Origin: Pseudomonas cremoricolorata
Lineage (GTDB): Bacteria > Pseudomonadota > Gammaproteobacteria > Pseudomonadales > Pseudomonadaceae
DNA: 64,000 bases
Direction: 5' to 3'
Assembly (NCBI RefSeq): GCF_000759535.1
Contig: NZ_CP009455.1
Span: 3,720,001-3,784,000, forward strand
The notes beneath the pieces are model-generated. The model worked only from the letters and a program-made list of their open reading frames with translations. It was not told the origin of the DNA and did not search any database. Positions 59,579 through 64,000 of the stretch are shown here, piece after piece. The position numbers and the translations under genes are program-made. The stretch's first letter is position 1. Each line of letters starts with the position of its first letter.

Positions 59579-61888
59579 GTGACCACATCTTCACGCCACG
59601 TGGCGTGCCTCGGCCTGACGGCCATCTTCGTCGCCTCTTGCGCTGCGCAGGCAGCCCAGTCTTCAGGACAGGCCAGCGCCGAGATTCGCCGCACCACTTT
59701 TGGCGTGCCGCATATCCGGGCCGTTGACTCCCGCGGTCTGGGCTATGGCGTAGGGTATGCCTATGGTCAGGACAACCTGTGCCTGCTCGCCGATGAAGTG
59801 CTGACTGTCAACGGTGAGCGTTCGCGGCATTACGGCGCCGAGGCCACTACCCTCGAGCAGCGCACTAACCTGGACAGCGACCTGTTCTTCACCTGGCTCA
59901 ATACGCCCCAAGCGGTGGACGCGTTCCTGCAAGCGCAACCGGCCCAGGTACGCGCGCTGCTGGAAGGCTACGCCAGCGGCTTCAACCGCATACTCGCCGA
60001 ACGTCGAAGCGCCGGCTTGCCCGCCGAATGCGGCGCCGGCGAAGGACTGCGGCCAATCACAAGCCGCGATCTGGTCAAGCTGACCCGGCGCATGCTCGCC
60101 GAGGGCGGGGCGGGGCAGTTCGCCGAAGCCCTGGTGGCGGCCACCCCCCCAGGGCTGGCCGCACGCGCTGATGAGTTACGCTTCGCCAGTGCCCTGGCAC
60201 GCCAGCAGCGTTTTGCCAGCGAGCGCGGCAGCAATGCCATCGCAGTCGGATCGCAGCGCTCGGCCAACGGCCGCGGTCTGCTGCTGGCCAATCCGCACTT
60301 TCCCTGGCTGGGTGGTCTGCGCTTCTACCAGATGCACCTGACCATACCGGGGCAACTGGACGTGATGGGCGCTGCGCTGCCGGGTTTGCCGATGATCAAT
60401 ATCGGCTTCAATGCGCATCTGGCCTGGACTCACACTGTCGATACCTCCAGGCATTTCACGCTCTACCGCCTGCAGCTCGATCCCAAGGACTCCACCCGAT
60501 ACCTGCTCGATGGTGTCTCCAGGCCGCTGCAAACCCAGCGCCTGAGCGTCACTGTCAGGCAGGCCGATGGCAGCCTCGAGCAGGTCGAGCGCCAGTTTTA
60601 CACCTCGTCCTTCGGGCCGCTGCTGCAGTGGCCCGGCAAGCTCGACTGGGACCATCGCCATGCCTACGCCCTGCGTGACGCCAACCTCGACAATACGCGG
60701 GTGTTACAGCAGTGGGATCAGATCAACCGCGCAGGCAGCCTCGCCGCGCTGCAACGCTCGGTGAGCCAGACCCAGGGCATTCCGTGGGTCAACACCCTGG
60801 CGGTGGACGAGGGCGGCCAGGCGCTGTACCTGAACCAGTCGGTGGTGCCCTATGTGGACGACGCATTGCTGGCTCGATGCAGTGACCCGGCCGCGGACAG
60901 CCCACTGGTGGTACTCGACGGCTCGCGCAGCGCCTGTGCCTGGAAAGTCGATGCGCAGGCCGCGCAGCCGGGCATTTTTCCGGCCAACCAACTGCCCAGC
61001 CTGATGCGCCGGGACTTTGTGCAGAATTCCAACGACTCGGCCTGGATGGTCAATCCAGCGCACCCTCTGACTGGTTTTTCGCCGCTGGTCAGTCGCGCTG
61101 ACCAGCCACTCGGGTTGCGCAGCCGCTTTGCCTTGAATCGCTTGCACGGCGCGGCGCGGCTTGATGCCGAGGCGCTGCGCGACCTGGTTCTGAACGATGA
61201 CGTGTACCTGGCTGAGCTGGTACTGCCCGAACTGCGCCAGTGGTGCGAAGGCGTGCAGCAGGACCTGGCCGAACTGTGCAACAGCCTGCGCGCCTGGAAC
61301 GGCAAGGCAGACGCCGAAAGCGGTATCGGGTTCGTGCATTTCCAGAACATTTTCCAGGCTCTGGCCGATCATCCCGAGGTCTGGCGTGTGGGATTCGATC
61401 CCGCTGACCCGCAGCACACCCCGCGAGGTCTTGCGGTAGAACAAGCGGCAGTACGGACATTACTGCGTGAAGCGGCGCTAGCGTCGCTGGAACACGTGAA
61501 GGCGCAAGGCGTGCCGAATGACGCCACCTGGGGGCAGATCCAGCAAGCCGCCAGTGGCACGCCGGTAGCGGGCGGGCCGCAGGCGCTGGGGGTGTACAAC
61601 GCCATGGTCAGCGTGCCCAGCGCGCCGGGCAAGCGCCTGGTGGTGGGCGGCACCAGCTATCTGCAGGTGGTCAGCTTCACCGACCAGGGTCCGCAGGCGC
61701 AGGGCTTGCTGGCGTTCTCTCTGTCGAGTGAAGCGGCTTCGGCGCACTTCGCCGACCAGACCCGCGCGTTCGCGGCCAGACAACTGGCACCGCTGCCGTT
61801 CACCGAGGCGCAGATCAAGGCCGATCCACACTACCGCAGCGACGTCATCAACGAAAACGACCAGCCCAAGGTGACGGGGTCGGAGTAG
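59579..61888 (+). CDS. pvdQ: Penicillin-acylase-family acylase, PvdQ-like
   Basis: The 769-residue precursor has a signal peptide (LGLTAIFVASCAAQAAQ) and the Ntn-hydrolase structure: alpha chain, linker, then self-cleavage before Ser218 in GSNAIAVG, with LLLANPHFPWLGG and MINIGFNAHLAWTHTVD in the beta chain. This is the PvdQ/AHL-acylase group, which removes the fatty acid from a pyoverdine precursor in the periplasm and also cleaves long-chain acyl-homoserine lactones. GTG 59579 has AGGAG six bases ahead. The adjoining lpxH-ppiB-glnS order agrees with Pseudomonas pvdQ. HacA-like acylase is an alternative. Confidence 0.87.
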   Translation: MTTSSRHVACLGLTAIFVASCAAQAAQSSGQASAEIRRTTFGVPHIRAVDSRGLGYGVGYAYGQDNLCLLADEVLTVNGERSRHYGAEATTLEQRTNLDSDLFFTWLNTPQAVDAFLQAQPAQVRALLEGYASGFNRILAERRSAGLPAECGAGEGLRPITSRDLVKLTRRMLAEGGAGQFAEALVAATPPGLAARADELRFASALARQQRFASERGSNAIAVGSQRSANGRGLLLANPHFPWLGGLRFYQMHLTIPGQLDVMGAALPGLPMINIGFNAHLAWTHTVDTSRHFTLYRLQLDPKDSTRYLLDGVSRPLQTQRLSVTVRQADGSLEQVERQFYTSSFGPLLQWPGKLDWDHRHAYALRDANLDNTRVLQQWDQINRAGSLAALQRSVSQTQGIPWVNTLAVDEGGQALYLNQSVVPYVDDALLARCSDPAADSPLVVLDGSRSACAWKVDAQAAQPGIFPANQLPSLMRRDFVQNSNDSAWMVNPAHPLTGFSPLVSRADQPLGLRSRFALNRLHGAARLDAEALRDLVLNDDVYLAELVLPELRQWCEGVQQDLAELCNSLRAWNGKADAESGIGFVHFQNIFQALADHPEVWRVGFDPADPQHTPRGLAVEQAAVRTLLREAALASLEHVKAQGVPNDATWGQIQQAASGTPVAGGPQALGVYNAMVSVPSAPGKRLVVGGTSYLQVVSFTDQGPQAQGLLAFSLSSEAASAHFADQTRAFAARQLAPLPFTEAQIKADPHYRSDVINENDQPKVTGSE

Positions 61889-61908
61889 TCGGTTTGCGCG
61901 GGTTCGCC

Positions 61909-62631
61909 TCAGGACAAGGCGAACGAGCGCAGGTGCAGGCCCTGTTCATCGGCCTGCACCAGCCAGCCGAGGCTGTCCCAATCACCCAGCACGATGCGCT
62001 GCGCGGGTTCACCTGAAACGTGCAAAGGGTGTACGGCCGGCCTGTGGGTATGGCCATGGATCAATGTGCGCACGCCGTGGGCGGCCATTTGCTTGGGCAC
62101 CTCCTCGGGTGTGACGTCGACGATGTCGCTGGCCTTCATGCGCGTCTGGGCGCGGCTTTCGCTGCGCAGTTTGCGTGCAAGGCGCTGTCGGGTGGCCAAC
62201 GGCAGGTGACGAAGCACCCATAACGTCAGCGGGTTGCGTAAGTAACGCCGCAATTTCATGTAGGCAACGTCACCGGTGCAGAGGGTGTCGCCGTGCATCA
62301 GCAGCACCCGCTGCCCGGCCAGCTCGATCACGCTTGGGTCGGCGAGCAGAGTACAGCCAGCGGCCTTGCAGAACGCCTGGCCGATGAGGAAATCACGATT
62401 GCCGTGCATCACGAACACCGCGGTTCCGCTGTCGCTCAAGGCTCGCAGTGCCTGACAGATACTTAGCTGGAAGGGCGTCATGGCGTCATCGCCAATCCAG
62501 GCTTCGAAAAAGTCACCGAGAATGTACAAGGCCTGGGCATCGCGCGCCGGGCCCTCGAGCAGAGTGAGAAACGCCCGGGTGATGTCCGGGCGTTGTTCTT
62601 GCAAGTGCAGATCGGAGATCAGCAGAATCAC
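61909..62631 (-). CDS. lpxH: UDP-2,3-diacylglucosamine diphosphatase
   Basis: The 240-residue calcineurin-like phosphoesterase has [50 protein letters not shown] and [10 protein letters not shown]. These metal-binding motifs and the length are those of LpxH, which makes lipid X in lipid A synthesis at the inner membrane. The start is a GTG (62631) that overlaps the ppiB stop as GTGA, so the genes are coupled. It converges on pvdQ. Confidence 0.93.
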   Translation of the reverse strand: MILLISDLHLQEQRPDITRAFLTLLEGPARDAQALYILGDFFEAWIGDDAMTPFQLSICQALRALSDSGTAVFVMHGNRDFLIGQAFCKAAGCTLLADPSVIELAGQRVLLMHGDTLCTGDVAYMKLRRYLRNPLTLWVLRHLPLATRQRLARKLRSESRAQTRMKASDIVDVTPEEVPKQMAAHGVRTLIHGHTHRPAVHPLHVSGEPAQRIVLGDWDSLGWLVQADEQGLHLRSFALS

Positions 62632-63128
62632 TCAATGATCTCGGCTTTCTTGATGATCACATCCTCTTTCGGCACGTCCTGGTGACCTGCGCTGGAGCCG
62701 GTGGCGACTTTCTCGATGGCATCGACCACTTCACGGCCTTCGATCACCTCGCCGAACACGGCGTAGCCCCAGCCCTGGACGTTCTTGCCGCTGTGGTTGA
62801 GGAAATCGTTGTCCGAGGCGTTGATGAAGAACTGCGCCGAGGCCGAGTGCGGCTCCATGGTGCGGGCCATGGCGATGCTGTACTTGATGTTCTTCAGGCC
62901 GTTGTCGGCTTCGTTCTGGATGCTGGCGCGGGTTTGCTTCTGTTTCATGCCAGGCTCGAAGCCGCCGCCCTGGATCATGAAACCTTTGATGACGCGGTGG
63001 AAGACGGTGTTGTCGAAGTGGCCGTCCTTGACGTACTGAACGAAGTTCTCGACGGTCTGCGGGGCTTTTTCGGCATTGAGTTGCAGAACGATATCGCCGT
63101 GGTTGGTGGTCAGTTTGACTTTGGACAT
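62628..63128 (-). CDS. ppiB: Cyclophilin-type peptidyl-prolyl isomerase
   Basis: The 166-residue protein is a cytoplasmic cyclophilin: [33 protein letters not shown] with catalytic Arg, [16 protein letters not shown] and [19 protein letters not shown]. It lacks a signal peptide, matching PpiB rather than PpiA. It speeds proline isomerisation in folding proteins. Start and stop overlap lpxH downstream. The divergent gene is glnS. Confidence 0.93.
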   Translation of the reverse strand: MSKVKLTTNHGDIVLQLNAEKAPQTVENFVQYVKDGHFDNTVFHRVIKGFMIQGGGFEPGMKQKQTRASIQNEADNGLKNIKYSIAMARTMEPHSASAQFFINASDNDFLNHSGKNVQGWGYAVFGEVIEGREVVDAIEKVATGSSAGHQDVPKEDVIIKKAEIIE

Positions 63129-63270
63129 GGAGAAACTCGCTTTTCAAGGCAGGTAAGTAGAGGGCTGCGCCGGGCGCGTGCCGTTGGCTGACGCAGCGTC
63201 TGACCCTGGCGACACGTCGTCAGTGCCGTGCCATGGGGCAAAGGGTGACAAATAGCGGTCGTTTGCGGCC

Positions 63271-63306
63271 AGCGGCTGTCAGCCGCTTGACTGCATCGGC
63301 TATGAT
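63271..63306 (+). promoter_or_regulatory. Palindrome and possible -10 ahead of glnS
   Basis: AGCGGCTG-T-CAGCCGCT (63271-63287) lies before TATGAT (63301-63306), a good -10; the -35 at correct distance is poor. It lies 56 bases ahead of glnS. Confidence 0.35.
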
Positions 63307-63361
63307 AGGCGTTTTGATTGAATCGGCCTACCCGGGCCAGACACGTGCATTCAAGGATCCT

Positions 63362-64000
63362 ATGAGCAAGCCCACTGCCGACAACGCGCCCAACGCCGCT
63401 GCCAAAGGCGCCCCCGCCGCCCCTGCGAACTTCCTGCGGCCGATCGTTCAGGCCGACCTGGACTCGGGCAAGCACTCGCGCATCGTCACGCGCTTCCCGC
63501 CAGAGCCCAACGGTTACCTGCACATCGGCCATGCCAAGTCGATCTGCGTCAACTTCGGCCTGGCCGAGACGTTCGGCGGTGACTGCCACCTGCGCTTCGA
63601 CGACACCAACCCGGCCAAGGAAGACCAGGAATACATCGACGCCATCCAGCGTGACGTACAGTGGCTGGGCTTCCAGTGGGCCGGCCCGGTGCGGTTCGCC
63701 TCGCAGTATTTCGACCAGTTGCACGCCTGGGCCGTGGCGCTGATCGAGCAGGGCAAGGCCTATGTCTGCGACCTGACCCCCGAGCAGGCCAAGGAATACC
63801 GTGGCAGCCTGGTCGAGCTAGGCAAGAACAGCCCGTTCCGCGAGCGCAGCGTCGCCGAGAACCTCGACCTGTTCGCGCGCATGAAAGCCGGTGAGTTCAA
63901 GGACGGCGAGCGCGTACTGCGCGCCAAGATCGACATGGCCTCGCCGAACATGAACCTGCGCGACCCGATTCTCTACCGCATTCGCCATGCCCATCACCAC
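63362..64000 (+). CDS. glnS: Glutaminyl-tRNA synthetase (3' end outside window)
   Basis: The first 213 residues of the class I enzyme are present. A short low-complexity N-terminus (Ala/Pro/Asn) leads to [20 protein letters not shown], the HIGH motif in [17 protein letters not shown] and [20 protein letters not shown], which fit GlnRS. It charges tRNA-Gln with glutamine. The KMSKS region is beyond the right edge. Confidence 0.94.
   Translation, partial: MSKPTADNAPNAAAKGAPAAPANFLRPIVQADLDSGKHSRIVTRFPPEPNGYLHIGHAKSICVNFGLAETFGGDCHLRFDDTNPAKEDQEYIDAIQRDVQWLGFQWAGPVRFASQYFDQLHAWAVALIEQGKAYVCDLTPEQAKEYRGSLVELGKNSPFRERSVAENLDLFARMKAGEFKDGERVLRAKIDMASPNMNLRDPILYRIRHAHHH

Noticed and set aside
63287..63306. 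TTGACT as the -35 of glnS
   Set aside because: It is only eight bases from TATGAT, far too close for a sigma-70 promoter.
1..64000. CRISPR arrays, tRNA or rRNA genes, complete transposase genes
   Set aside because: No spaced direct repeats, cloverleaf-type sequences, rRNA-like blocks or transposase motifs were noticed on reading; only the small inverted-repeat element at 15810-15980 looks mobile.

Overview
The window reads as chromosomal DNA of a fluorescent Pseudomonas, most likely of the P. putida group. It is GC-rich with Pseudomonas-like codon use. The right end carries the block pvdQ, lpxH, ppiB, glnS, and the window also holds tamA-tamB, sodC, xthA, FecI/FecR-type regulators, ABC-F and MFS genes and many hydrolase, permease and acetyltransferase genes. 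Replication, ribosomal, tRNA, prophage and CRISPR loci are absent. Assignments rest on reading the sequence and on remembered family motifs; no database search was run.

Layout. 1-4.6 kb: proP (cut by the window edge), a RIO-type kinase, an oxidoreductase and small stress-type proteins. 4.7-10.6 kb (minus strand): a membrane protein, an internally deleted alcohol dehydrogenase, a four-gene signalling operon (receiver, RsbQ-like hydrolase, PAS histidine kinase, 76-aa protein), a DJ-1/PfpI protein and a catalase-like haem protein. 10.8-15.7 kb: a YdeP-type molybdoenzyme and two MFS carriers. 15.8-20.8 kb: a sulfur block (multi-rhodanese protein and thiol dioxygenase, divergent from a sulfonate-type binding protein and a flavin monooxygenase), edged by a 171-bp terminal-inverted-repeat element. 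20.8-27.3 kb: VOC protein, two paralogous small lipoproteins flanking uvsE and a NUDIX gene, acetyltransferase, PLP enzyme, amidase. 27.5-32.4 kb: a very large LRR/NEL-type ubiquitin-ligase effector gene broken by an in-frame TAG. 32.5-38.2 kb: regulator and MFS, then a catalase-b561 operon divergent from an ECF sigma/anti-sigma pair with mirrored promoters. 38.3-48.5 kb: GGDEF/EAL protein, transporters, a 5'-truncated CDF gene, a dehydroshikimate-dehydratase-like gene, ABC-F ATPase, VOC protein. 48.6-64 kb: orphan FecI/FecR pair, sodC, xthA, acetyltransferase, tamA-tamB, Mor-like regulator, Fur-like regulator, pvdQ, lpxH, ppiB and the start of glnS.

How genes work together. The clearest functional units are: (a) the RsbQ-like hydrolase with a PAS kinase and receiver, which looks like a ligand-hydrolysing sensory module; (b) the ECF sigma unit, whose two divergent promoters share GGGAATA-N15-CGTC and would co-express sigma/anti-sigma and an exported catalase-like peroxidase with cytochrome b561; (c) the divergent sulfur block; (d) TamA-TamB outer-membrane assembly; (e) the lpxH-ppiB pair. 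Gene decay is visible in at least three places (alcohol dehydrogenase, NEL effector, CDF transporter), and one mobile-element insertion changes the C-terminus of a rhodanese protein.
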